Shown piece after piece: positions 8,852 to 17,029 of a stretch of DNA of 64,000 bases; position 1 is the first letter of the stretch; every line of letters begins with the position of its first letter. Origin of the DNA: Sphingomonas sp. 32-62-10 (GTDB lineage Bacteria > Pseudomonadota > Alphaproteobacteria > Sphingomonadales > Sphingomonadaceae); the NCBI GenBank assembly GCA_002280555.1, contig NCEE01000015.1, positions 1-64,000 of the forward strand, written 5' to 3'. Position numbers and translations under genes: made by a program. Under the pieces are notes generated by a model. The model worked only from the letters and a program-made list of their open reading frames with translations. It was not told where the DNA came from and did not search any database.

Positions 8852-9483
8852 CGAAAGCGATTGTCACTGACATCGAGGGGACGACATCGTCGATCTCCTT
8901 CGTCGCCGACGTGCTGTTTCCCTATGCGCGAGAGCGGCTGGGTAGTTATTGCGCGGCGCATCCTGCGGAAGTCGCGCCGATCCTCGCCGAGGTACAGGCG
9001 ATCGAGCCCGGCGATCCGATCGCAACGATGCAGCGCTGGATCGACGAGGATCGCAAGATCACCCCGCTCAAGACGCTGCAGGGGATGATCTGGGACGGCG
9101 GCTTTCGCGAGGGCGCGTTCAAGGGGCATGTCTATCCCGATGCGGTGGCTGCCTTGCGGCGCTGGCATGCGGCGGGGCTAAAGTTGTACGTGTTTTCGAG
9201 CGGATCAATCGCCGCGCAGAAGCTGATTTTCGGCTTCAGTGAAGCGGGTGATTTGACGCCGCTCTTCTCCGGCTATTTCGACACGACGACCGGGCCGAAG
9301 CGCGAGGCGATCGCTTATGAACGGATCGCCGGTGCGATCGAGCTGGCGCCAGACGAAGTGCTTTTCCTGTCCGACGTGGCGGCGGAGACCGATGCGGCAA
9401 AGGCGGCGGGGATGCAGGCGTTGCTGATCGATCGAAACGGTGGGCCTGCGGATATCGCGAGCTTTGATGAGATAAAACTCTAA
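8848..9483 (+). CDS. mtnC: Acireductone synthase (enolase-phosphatase E1)
   Basis: A HAD-superfamily bifunctional enolase-phosphatase that makes acireductone from the diketo-phosphate produced by MtnB. It is 211 residues long. HAD motif I appears as TDIEGTTSS near residues 7-15 (the first Asp is the nucleophile), motif II as YVFSSGS near 115, the conserved lysine in TTGPKREA near 150, and motif III/IV as LFLSDVAAETDAA near 171. The start is GTG 8848, sharing four bases with the mtnD stop. A long inverted repeat lies between it and mtnA. Confidence 0.94.
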   Translation: MTKAIVTDIEGTTSSISFVADVLFPYARERLGSYCAAHPAEVAPILAEVQAIEPGDPIATMQRWIDEDRKITPLKTLQGMIWDGGFREGAFKGHVYPDAVAALRRWHAAGLKLYVFSSGSIAAQKLIFGFSEAGDLTPLFSGYFDTTTGPKREAIAYERIAGAIELAPDEVLFLSDVAAETDAAKAAGMQALLIDRNGGPADIASFDEIKL

Positions 9484-9485
9484 CG

Positions 9486-9572
9486 CCCCGTTCGTCCCGA
9501 GCATCGTCGAGGGACCGGCCACAGGCGATGCGCTCTTGGCCCGTGTCCCGACTTCGCTCGACACGAACGGGG
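9486..9572. repeat. Inverted repeat element (GTTCG family) inside the mtn operon
   Basis: An 87-bp palindromic unit with ends CCCCGTTCGT and ACGAACGGGG and inner arms rich in TCGAGCGAAGTCG-like sequence. A related element lies at 52376-52454 and a more distant one at 12242-12310, so this is a dispersed intergenic repeat. It separates mtnC from mtnA without a T-run after it, so the operon may read through. Confidence 0.8.
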
Positions 9573-9593
9573 TTGGAGTGGAAGGAAGAAGGC

Positions 9594-10625
9594 ATGAAAC
9601 TCAACGGCACCCACACCCGCTCCATCATGCGCACCGATGATGGCGCGGGCGCGCGCATCCTCGACCAGCGCGATCTGCCGTGGAAAGTCACCTGGGTCGA
9701 GCTGCGCGACGCCGCCACCGCCGAGCGCGCGATCCGCGAAATGTGGACGCGCGGCGCGCCGCTGATCGGGGCAACGGCGGCTTATGGGCTGGCGATGGCG
9801 CTAGCCGAGGATCCGTCGGATGCGGGGCTGGCATCTGCCCACAAATTCCTGCTTGAAGCGCGCCCGACCGCAGTGAACTTGCGCTGGGCGCTCGACGATG
9901 TCGCCGCACATGTTCGACCCCTTCCCGTTGCCGAACGCGCGCAAGCCGCCTTCGCCCGCGCCGACCAGATCGCCGATGACGATGCCGCGATGAGCGAGGC
10001 GATCGGCGCGCATGGCCTCGACATCCTGCGCGATCTCCACGCGCAACACCCCGATCGCCCGCTCAACATCCTGACACATTGCAACGCGGGCTGGCTGGCG
10101 ACGGTCGATTATGGCACCGCGACCGCGCCCATCTACATGGCGCATGACGCTGGCATCCCGGTGCATGTGTGGGTCGACGAGACTCGCCCGCGCAACCAGG
10201 GCGCGCTGCTCACCGCGTTCGAACTCGCCAGCCACGGCGTGCCGCACACGGTGATCGTCGACAATGCCGGCGGGCATCTGATGATGAACGGCCAGGTCGA
10301 TATGGTGATCGTCGGCACGGACCGGGTCGCCGCCAACGGCGACGTCTGCAACAAGATCGGCACCTATCTGAAGGCGCTCGCGGCCAAGGACAACAACATC
10401 CCCTTCTACGTCGCGCTCCCCAGCACCACCTTCGACGCGACCACGCCGACGGGCGCCGACGTGCCGATTGAGGAGCGATCGGGCGAGGAAGTGACGCATG
10501 TGCAGGGCGAAGGCGGCGCGATCAAGGTGACCGCATCGGGTGCTGCAAACCCGGCGTTCGACGTTACGCCGGCGCGGCTGGTGACGGGCTACATCACTGA
10601 GAAGGGCGTCAGCGCAACGATTTGA
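9594..10625 (+). CDS. mtnA: S-methyl-5-thioribose-1-phosphate isomerase
   Basis: Converts 5-methylthioribose-1-phosphate to the ribulose form, the step before MtnB. The 343-residue protein belongs to the eIF2B-alpha-like aldose isomerase family: WTRGAPLIGATAAYG near residue 49, the catalytic cysteine in LTHCNAGWLA near 160, the aspartate in VGTDRVAANGDVCNKIGT near 240, and FYVALPSTTFD near 270. ATG 9594 was chosen because GGAAGGAAGAAGG lies just upstream; an in-frame start at 9528 lies inside the repeat element. It is the last gene of the mtnB-D-C-A run. Confidence 0.95.
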   Translation: MKLNGTHTRSIMRTDDGAGARILDQRDLPWKVTWVELRDAATAERAIREMWTRGAPLIGATAAYGLAMALAEDPSDAGLASAHKFLLEARPTAVNLRWALDDVAAHVRPLPVAERAQAAFARADQIADDDAAMSEAIGAHGLDILRDLHAQHPDRPLNILTHCNAGWLATVDYGTATAPIYMAHDAGIPVHVWVDETRPRNQGALLTAFELASHGVPHTVIVDNAGGHLMMNGQVDMVIVGTDRVAANGDVCNKIGTYLKALAAKDNNIPFYVALPSTTFDATTPTGADVPIEERSGEEVTHVQGEGGAIKVTASGAANPAFDVTPARLVTGYITEKGVSATI

Positions 10626-10642
10626 GGGGGGTACGATCAGCC

Positions 10643-11032
10643 ATGAATCGAGGATTGCGCTACGGCCTGGTAAGCATCGGCGCGCTGGCGCTGTTGTCGC
10701 TGGTCCATTTGATGCGCGGTATAGACCGCGAGTGGCCGCCGATCGTCGCGTATCTCATGGGGGTGATGCCCAATATTGCCGCGGCCATTGCTATCCCGTT
10801 CGTCGTCCTCGGCTATCTGGCAGACCAGCGGAAGACCGCGCCGCCTGCGGCGTTTCGGCGCTGGTTTTATGCCGCGGCTACCGTGTCGCTCATCGGGCTG
10901 ATCGGTTGGGAATTGCTGCAACGACGCAGCACCGGCTTGATCTTTGATGTCGACGATATCGGGGCCACATTTGTGGGCACGATGATTGCTGTCATGCTGT
11001 TTACACTCGTGACGCCAAAAGCTGCCGATTAG
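10643..11032 (+). CDS. Small four-helix membrane protein, unknown function
   Basis: A 129-residue protein made almost entirely of four hydrophobic segments (starting LVSIGALALLSLVHL, VAYLMGVMPNIAAAIAIPFVVLG, FYAAATVSLIGLIGWELL and ATFVGTMIAVMLFTLV). ATG 10643 is preceded by a G-run (AGGGGGG at 10625-10631), about eleven bases upstream; an in-frame TTG at 10622 overlaps the end of mtnA. No family was recognised; the layout recalls small VanZ-like or DUF membrane proteins. It may be the last cistron of the mtn transcript. Its stop overlaps the convergent aminotransferase by four bases. Confidence 0.65.
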   Translation: MNRGLRYGLVSIGALALLSLVHLMRGIDREWPPIVAYLMGVMPNIAAAIAIPFVVLGYLADQRKTAPPAAFRRWFYAAATVSLIGLIGWELLQRRSTGLIFDVDDIGATFVGTMIAVMLFTLVTPKAAD

Positions 11033-12171
11033 GGGCGCCGCGCCATCTTCTCGATCGCCGCATCTATCGTCTCGTCCGCCTTCGCAAAGCACAGCCGCAC
11101 CACGTTCGTCACCGCGTCCTGCGCGTAGAATGCGCTGACCGGGATCGCCGCGACGCCCGCCTCCTCGACCAGCCATTCGCAGAAAGCCACGTCGCCCATC
11201 GCGATACCGCTCGCGGCCAAGTCGATCGAGAGGAAGTAGGTCGCATGGCTCGGCAGCACTTTGTATCCCAGCCCCGTCAGCCCCGCTGTCAGTCGATCCC
11301 GCGACCGCTGAAAGCCTGCGCGCATGCCGGTGAAGTACGCCATGTCCTTGCCCAACCCGTAAGCCGCAGCCGCCTGCAGATTGGGCGGCGTGGTGAAGGT
11401 GAGGAACTGGTGTGCTTTGGCGATGCCCTGCGATAGCGCGGGCGCGGCGCATAGCCAGCCGACTTTCCACCCCGTCAGCGAGAAAATCTTGCCCGCCGAG
11501 CCGATCTTCACCGTCCGGTCGCGCATGCCCGGCAGCGTCATCAGCGACACATGCGCGCGCCCATCGAACACGACATGTTCCCACACTTCGTCGCAGATCG
11601 CCGTAACATCATGCGACACGCAGAAATCGGCGAGCAGCGCGAGTTCCTGTGGCGTCGCCATTGTCGCGGTGGGGTTGAGCGGGGTGTTGAGGATGAGCAA
11701 TTTGGTGCGCGGGCTGGCGACCTTGGCCAGCGCCTCGGCGGTGATCTTCCACTCGGGCGGTTCGAGCCGCACGAGCCGCGCCACCCCGCCCGCGCGCTGC
11801 ACCAACGGCAGATAGGCGTCGTAGAGCGGCTGGAACATCAACACTTCATCCCCCGGCGAGACGAGTGCGAGGATCGTCGCGGCGAGCGCCTCGGTCGCAC
11901 CCGAGGTGACGATCACTTCGCTAGTATCGAGATCGAGCCCCTGATGCGCGGCATAATGATCGGCCACTGCCTGTCGAAGCGCGGGAGTGCCTGCCATTGG
12001 CGGATACTGGTTCGATTCGCCGAGAAGCGCCCGCGCGGCTTCCTGGAGCACGTCGGCGGGTCCTTTGCCGTCGGGAAAGCCCTGCCCCAGATTGATCGCG
12101 CCATTCGCCCGCGCACGCGCGGACATTGCTTCGAAGATCGTGGTGCCAAGGTTGGCGTACAGCGGGTTCAT
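11029..12171 (-). CDS. Class I/II aminotransferase, candidate methionine aminotransferase (MtnE-like)
   Basis: A PLP-dependent fold-type I aminotransferase of 380 residues. Features: INLGQGFPDG near residue 24, VTSGATEAL near 88, NTPLNPTATMATPQE near 168 (Asn binding the cofactor ring), CDEVWEHVVF near 200 and the PLP lysine in SAGKIFSLTGWKVGW near 233. ATG 12171 has AAGGA about six bases upstream, and the N-terminus MNPLYANLGTTIFE fits the family. Closest in style are YbdL/kynurenine-type aminotransferases that use methionine. Sitting convergently against mtnBDCA, it is a good candidate for transamination of 4-methylthio-2-oxobutyrate to methionine, but this is inferred from position. Confidence 0.88.
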   Translation of the reverse strand: MNPLYANLGTTIFEAMSARARANGAINLGQGFPDGKGPADVLQEAARALLGESNQYPPMAGTPALRQAVADHYAAHQGLDLDTSEVIVTSGATEALAATILALVSPGDEVLMFQPLYDAYLPLVQRAGGVARLVRLEPPEWKITAEALAKVASPRTKLLILNTPLNPTATMATPQELALLADFCVSHDVTAICDEVWEHVVFDGRAHVSLMTLPGMRDRTVKIGSAGKIFSLTGWKVGWLCAAPALSQGIAKAHQFLTFTTPPNLQAAAAYGLGKDMAYFTGMRAGFQRSRDRLTAGLTGLGYKVLPSHATYFLSIDLAASGIAMGDVAFCEWLVEEAGVAAIPVSAFYAQDAVTNVVRLCFAKADETIDAAIEKMARRP

Positions 12172-12241
12172 GCAGGGTCCTTGGGATAAAGCAGCGCGGG
12201 GATCAACGGGGACCGAACTTCTCGTTCCCCTTGTACTTCCT

Positions 12242-12310
12242 CCGTTCGGGCTGAGCGAAGTCGAAGTCCACGCGCTGCGCATGCCCTTCGACTACGCTCA
12301 GGGCAAACGG
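12242..12310. repeat. Inverted repeat upstream of the aminotransferase
   Basis: Imperfect palindrome with arms CCGTTCGGGCTGAGCGAAG and a matching right arm ending CTCAGGGCAAACGG. It resembles the GTTCG-family elements at 9486 and 52376 in its TCGAAGTC-like inner arms. It occupies much of the 183-bp gap between the aminotransferase start and the TonB-dependent receptor. Confidence 0.65.
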
Positions 12311-12354
12311 ACGTGGGAAGGTTGGGGGTAACGTTTTAGCAGGGTCACTAACCC

Positions 12355-14400
12355 TCACCGCACCCTTACCCCGATCCAGAACAGCCTTGGCGTCCCCAGA
12401 TCGATCGAACCACCTGCGTTGCGCGTCACCACATCGGCGTCGAACAGATTTTCCGCTCGCGCCACGATCGCGAACCGCTTGCCGATCGGCAGGTGCGCGG
12501 TCGCGTCGAGCGTGGCGACGCCGGGCAGGACGTCGCTCTCGAGATCATCCTCGAACTGCGCGCCGGTGTACCGCAGCGTCGTCGACAGGCGCACACCGCG
12601 TTCCCGGCCCCAACCCAATGTAGTGCTAGCGGCGTGTCGCGGGCTCTGCGCCGGGCGCAGGCCGTCTAGCGCCAGCGCCGCGCCCGATGCCGACACGCGC
12701 GAATCGCTGAATGCATAGGATGCCGACAGCGACCACGCGCCGCGCCGCGCCTCACCCGTCACCTCGACCCCGCGCGCGACGATCGCATCGACATTGCGGC
12801 GCTGGCGGACATTGGGGCCAGTGGTGACGTTGGCGATTGCCCCCTCCAGCCGGTTGTAAAACGCCGTCACCCCGATCGACACGCCACGCGCCGGCGAGAG
12901 ATCAATCCCGCCCTCGATACCGCGCAACCGCTCCAGCCCGAGCGCCGCGTTGGCCTGAGTGGTGATCGGGAAGACGACGAAGGGGCGGTATAGTTCGTTT
13001 AACGTCGGCAAGCGGAAGCCAGTATATCCAGCCATGCGCAGTGCGATCCCCTCACCGGGCCGGTACAAAGCGCCTGCCCGTCCGGTCACTTCGGTGCCGG
13101 TACGATCGGCGAAACGCTGATTGACCGTGCGCACGCCCACTGCCGATGCCTCGGTGAAAAAACCATCCGTGATCGACCAGCGATCCGCGCGCACGCCACC
13201 GGTGAGTACCAGCTTGCCCAGCGTCCAATCATCCTCGAAGAACGCGCCGATCGTGCGCGTCGCACCGCCAGCATTACGTCGCGCGATAACTAGGCCGGTG
13301 ACGCCGCTATAGGCATCCTCGAACAATTCCCCGTCGGCAAGACGCATGTCGACACCGACTCGCAGCAGGTGATCCGCCCCCACCGGCGGTCGCAGCTCGA
13401 TCTTGCCGCCGATCCCGGTCGCAGGCGTAGCGCGCTGATCGAGCGTCAAGCGAAAACTCGTCGCGCTGATGACCTTGTTGGTGAAGTTGCGTGCCTGAAG
13501 ATAGGCGATCGCATCGATAGCCCAGGCCCCGCGATGCACCACCCGGATGCTGGCATCCTGCCCCTCGGTACTGCTGTCGGCCCCGCGAAAGCGAAGCGTG
13601 CGGTTATCGCCGAACACCAGCGCGCGTACCTGCACTTCGGTTAAGGTGTTAAGGGGCGCAACCGCCCACAGCCCGACCGACCAATCACGATAACGCGCGC
13701 GGGCGGTGGCGGGCACGCGCTGGGCGGTGGGTGTCGTGAAAAAGCCATCGCCGCGCTCGAACCGGCCCGACAATGTGGCAAAACCATCGCCCAGATCAGG
13801 CGAAACATTGGCGCTAATCTCCTGCGCATCGTTGCTACCATAAAAGGCGCTCCCGTCCCCCACCGGCAGATCGCGCCGCGTTGCGCTGACCAGTTCGATC
13901 GTGCCCGCCACCGCGCCCGCGCCAAACGCCCCTGCCCCGCCGCCGCGCGTCACTCGCACCGCGGACAGCCTGTCGCCGACGATCGCGATGAACGGAATAT
14001 GCCCGAAAAACGGATCGGCCACCGGCACCCCGTCAAGCAGCACCAGCGCCCGGCTCGATGCATTGCCCCCCAGCGAACGCAGCGTCACACCCTGCGCAGT
14101 GGGATTGGCAGATCGGCTGTCCGAACGTCGGAATTGTTGGAACCCCGCCACATCGCGCAGCACATTTTCCACCCGCCCCGATGCATCACCCGTCAGCCGA
14201 TCACGCCCGATAACGACCGATCCATAGGCAGGGGTTCCCGGCGGCAATGGCAATTCCCCGCCAATGACGACGATATCATCGGGCGGTGGCGGCGGCACGG
14301 TTTGAGCCATGCCCGGCGCACACCATGGCGCGGTGCCCAGCAAAGCTACGGCCAAACGCAACGGGCGATCAGCACGGATAACGCGATACTCCTGCGGCAA
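12355..14400 (-). CDS. TonB-dependent outer-membrane receptor
   Basis: A 681-residue outer-membrane receptor. A signal-like segment ends near GMAQ (about residue 33). DDIVVIGGELPLPPG resembles a TonB box region. The plug follows (about 50-170: VENVLRDVAGFQQFRRSDS, LRSLGGNASSRALVLLDGVP, GAGAFGAGAVAGTIEL), then a beta-barrel to the end with typical YRPGEGIALRMAGYTGFRLP and LNELYRPF near 440-460. The ligand is unknown; the plug resembles vitamin B12/siderophore receptors only in general. The start is uncertain: TTG 14400 lies three bases past the SulP stop and has no clear ribosome-binding site. The protein ends WIGVRVR, without the usual terminal aromatic residue. Confidence 0.85.
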   Translation of the reverse strand: MPQEYRVIRADRPLRLAVALLGTAPWCAPGMAQTVPPPPPDDIVVIGGELPLPPGTPAYGSVVIGRDRLTGDASGRVENVLRDVAGFQQFRRSDSRSANPTAQGVTLRSLGGNASSRALVLLDGVPVADPFFGHIPFIAIVGDRLSAVRVTRGGGAGAFGAGAVAGTIELVSATRRDLPVGDGSAFYGSNDAQEISANVSPDLGDGFATLSGRFERGDGFFTTPTAQRVPATARARYRDWSVGLWAVAPLNTLTEVQVRALVFGDNRTLRFRGADSSTEGQDASIRVVHRGAWAIDAIAYLQARNFTNKVISATSFRLTLDQRATPATGIGGKIELRPPVGADHLLRVGVDMRLADGELFEDAYSGVTGLVIARRNAGGATRTIGAFFEDDWTLGKLVLTGGVRADRWSITDGFFTEASAVGVRTVNQRFADRTGTEVTGRAGALYRPGEGIALRMAGYTGFRLPTLNELYRPFVVFPITTQANAALGLERLRGIEGGIDLSPARGVSIGVTAFYNRLEGAIANVTTGPNVRQRRNVDAIVARGVEVTGEARRGAWSLSASYAFSDSRVSASGAALALDGLRPAQSPRHAASTTLGWGRERGVRLSTTLRYTGAQFEDDLESDVLPGVATLDATAHLPIGKRFAIVARAENLFDADVVTRNAGGSIDLGTPRLFWIGVRVR

Positions 14401-14403
14401 AGA

Positions 14404-16650
14404 TCAGTTCTGCAAAATGCCGATCGCCTGGCTGGCAAAGCGCAGTCTTTCGCCCATCACCGTAATGACATAGGTGAGCAAGGCCTGTGTCAGCGCCGGA
14501 TGATCGGCCATCAACCGGGCATAGGAATCGGCGCTGAGTTCGTAAAGCACGCTGTTTGCTTCCGCCACGATATTGGCGCTGCGGGGCTGCTGCGTCAGCA
14601 AACCCATTTCGCCAATAGTCGTATGTTCGCCCAGGCTGCGCACCCGCACCTGCCGGTGCTGACCGATATTGACGACCACACCGATCCGGCCTTCGAGGAT
14701 GAAGTGCATCGAATCCGACGGCGCACCCTGGGTCGCGATCAACGCGTTGGCGGACACTTCGATGCGGCGGCAATGCTGCGCAAGCGTTTCGGCAAATCGG
14801 CGATCGCGTAACGCTGTGCCAAGCCAGTCGATAAAGGTTTCGCGATCATCGGCGACCGCGCGGTGGCGCTGGATGATGATGTTTTCGCAATGCTCCAACG
14901 CATGATCCAGATCATCACCCAGAATCATATCATCGCCCAGCAACCCGCCGATCTGAAACGCACGGCGGATATCCTCGCTCATGTTGACGAGCACCAGCGA
15001 AACGCAATTTCGACCGGCGAGCAGCTTGATCTGATTGAAACTGTGGGTAGCGGACGAGTCGATTCCGGTCACCAGCCGGAAATCGAACAGCAAAAAGCGA
15101 CAATTGGTGTTGGCCGCGATCAGCCCCTTGATGTGCTGGTAAAGTCCGTTGGCGGAGCCGAAGAAGAGATAGCTTTGCAGCGCCATGCCCTGCAACTCCG
15201 ACCCATTGTCGTTCAAAATGGCGAGATCACGCCCGCCGCGATCAAGCGATGAGCGATAGCTGCGGCCATCGAAGCTGAACTTGATCGCGTTCACCCGGCT
15301 GGCGCTGAGCGCGAAGGTCGCGCAGCCCGTGACGATCCCGAAGATCACCCCGAACACGAACCCCCAGAAAAAGATAATCGCGACGATCGCCAGCAGCGAC
15401 AGATAATCGGTCAGCATCAGCCGCCGCGCCGATTGCACCAGCCAGCGGTAAAGCAGATCGATTCCCATATAGAGCAACAGGCCGCCCAGCACGCTTTTGG
15501 GCACGAACGCGAGGAAGCCGGGATCGACCACCAGCATCAGTGCGGCGATTACCGAAACCGTGATACCTGCCAGTCGCCCGGTCGCCCCTGCAGCATGTGC
15601 CAGCGTCGATCGACTGAGCGACATGCAGCTGACATAGCCGCCGAGAACCGCTGACATGAGATTAGCGGCGCCGAGCGCGTTAAGCTCACGGTTCAAGTTC
15701 GCCTCGCGTTCGGTGGCGAGTTCGATGCCCGCTGTATTCAGCAGCGCGCTGATCGTGGTGACGAACATAACGGCCAGCATGTCCCCCAATAGAGACGGCA
15801 TCGCCGCCCAGGGAAAGCGCATCAGCGCATCGGCGGTCCAGGGAATCGAGATCGCAACCGGCGATTGGCGCGCAAATGTCCAACCCGCCGCTTGCGCATC
15901 GGCGATCGGTACCGAAGCCGCAGCAAGCAGCACATAAAACAGCGCCACCGCACCAGCCAGCACTGTTGGCAGCGTGAATGCGCTTTTGAACCGCGCCCGT
16001 GCCACCAGCAATGTGGCGGCAATCGCGATACCCGCGAGAATCTTCGCCATGCTCTGCGGCGTGGTCAGCGCTTCAATATTGGCGAGCGCAAATTTGTGAT
16101 CGGTCATCACTTGCACCGATCCGGAGACGATCAGGACGCCAGTGGCCCCGAGAAACCCGCCGATCACCGGATAGGGGATGAAGCGGATCGCGCGACCGGC
16201 CCGAGCCAGACCCAAAAGGCACAGGAACAGCCCTGAAATCCCACTGCCCATGGCGATGATCATCAGCGCCGGGCCAATCAGCGCCCCGCCGCCAACGCCA
16301 TCGGTGATCATTTGGTGCGCCAGTGCAGCGGACAAGGCGGCAGTAACCGCCGAGGTCGACGAATCGGGGCCTGCAATCATGAACGGCATCGAGCTGCGCA
16401 GTGCGACGACCAGGGCGGCCACCGCTGTGGTCAGGAAGGTTGCGGCGAGCCCGATTGAGAGGCCAGGCGCAAGCGGCCCGGCGAAAATCAGCGCGGCATA
16501 GGAAATACCGAAGAGAATCGAGAGCAAACCACAGATCGAACCCGAGAAAATGTCATTCAGCCAGCCGTAAATCCGCTCGCCGATGGGCCGTTCGCGCGCA
16601 TCCATCGCCGGTGCGCCGATTTCATCTGGTACGCTGACCGATTCACCCAT
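14404..16650 (-). CDS. SulP-family anion transporter with STAS and cyclic-nucleotide-binding domains
   Basis: A 748-residue fusion. Residues about 30-430 are a SulP transport domain with some 12-14 membrane segments (IFSGSICGLLSILFGISYAAL, MIAGPDSSTSAVTAAL, GGFLGATGVLIVSGS). Residues about 440-580 form a STAS domain (FRLVTGIDSSATHSF). Residues about 610-735 form a cNMP-binding domain with the phosphate-binding cassette IGEMGLLTQQPRSANI. The family imports sulfate, bicarbonate or dicarboxylates; the added domain suggests control by a cyclic nucleotide. ATG 16650 was chosen because GGAGGAGGG lies ten bases upstream, whereas the longer ORF would start at a TTG overlapping that site. The TonB-dependent receptor lies three bases downstream, probably in the same operon. 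Confidence 0.92.
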   Translation of the reverse strand: MGESVSVPDEIGAPAMDARERPIGERIYGWLNDIFSGSICGLLSILFGISYAALIFAGPLAPGLSIGLAATFLTTAVAALVVALRSSMPFMIAGPDSSTSAVTAALSAALAHQMITDGVGGGALIGPALMIIAMGSGISGLFLCLLGLARAGRAIRFIPYPVIGGFLGATGVLIVSGSVQVMTDHKFALANIEALTTPQSMAKILAGIAIAATLLVARARFKSAFTLPTVLAGAVALFYVLLAAASVPIADAQAAGWTFARQSPVAISIPWTADALMRFPWAAMPSLLGDMLAVMFVTTISALLNTAGIELATEREANLNRELNALGAANLMSAVLGGYVSCMSLSRSTLAHAAGATGRLAGITVSVIAALMLVVDPGFLAFVPKSVLGGLLLYMGIDLLYRWLVQSARRLMLTDYLSLLAIVAIIFFWGFVFGVIFGIVTGCATFALSASRVNAIKFSFDGRSYRSSLDRGGRDLAILNDNGSELQGMALQSYLFFGSANGLYQHIKGLIAANTNCRFLLFDFRLVTGIDSSATHSFNQIKLLAGRNCVSLVLVNMSEDIRRAFQIGGLLGDDMILGDDLDHALEHCENIIIQRHRAVADDRETFIDWLGTALRDRRFAETLAQHCRRIEVSANALIATQGAPSDSMHFILEGRIGVVVNIGQHRQVRVRSLGEHTTIGEMGLLTQQPRSANIVAEANSVLYELSADSYARLMADHPALTQALLTYVITVMGERLRFASQAIGILQN

Positions 16651-16815
16651 GCGTTCGATGCCCTCCTCCAAACGGTGGTTTCCAGCATCACTTGCCCCCC
16701 GGTTCGGCGCTGTGTGAAACCAGCGGTAACTATAATGACATATTTGTGAAACCCAACGGCCAATCCATCGTCGCTGTCCCGCATTGAGCGGCCGCGACGG
16801 ATGATCGGTATGGAA

Positions 16816-16901
16816 TGGTGGACAGGGCTGGATTCGAACCAGCGTACGCTTGCACGGGCAGATTTACAGTCTGCTGCCTTTAACCACTCGGCCACCTGTC
16901 C
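16816..16901 (-). tRNA. tRNA-Tyr (anticodon GTA)
   Basis: An 86-nt class II tRNA on the minus strand: acceptor GGACAGG paired with CCTGTCC, D-arm TGGCCGAGTGGTTAAAGGC, anticodon arm CAGACTGTAAATCTG with anticodon GTA, a long variable arm, T-arm GGTTCGAATCC and an encoded CCA end at 16816-16818. It reads UAY tyrosine codons. rlmB and the peptidase lie on the other strand just beyond it. Confidence 0.97.
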
Positions 16902-17029
16902 ACAGGGGCGCTAGCTGTCAACGCCTCGCGCGGGAATCGCTGCGGGCGGCAGTTGCGCAATGGCTTGCGCAGCGGGCGCGCGCCGCATACCCGTGCACGT
17001 TCATAAGCTTTTCTCATGTCGGGGGTTCC

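Noticed and set aside
16850..17029. N-terminal extension of the M28 peptidase
   Set aside because: It would begin within the antisense of tRNA-Tyr and place 60 unconserved residues ahead of an excellent signal peptide at 17030.
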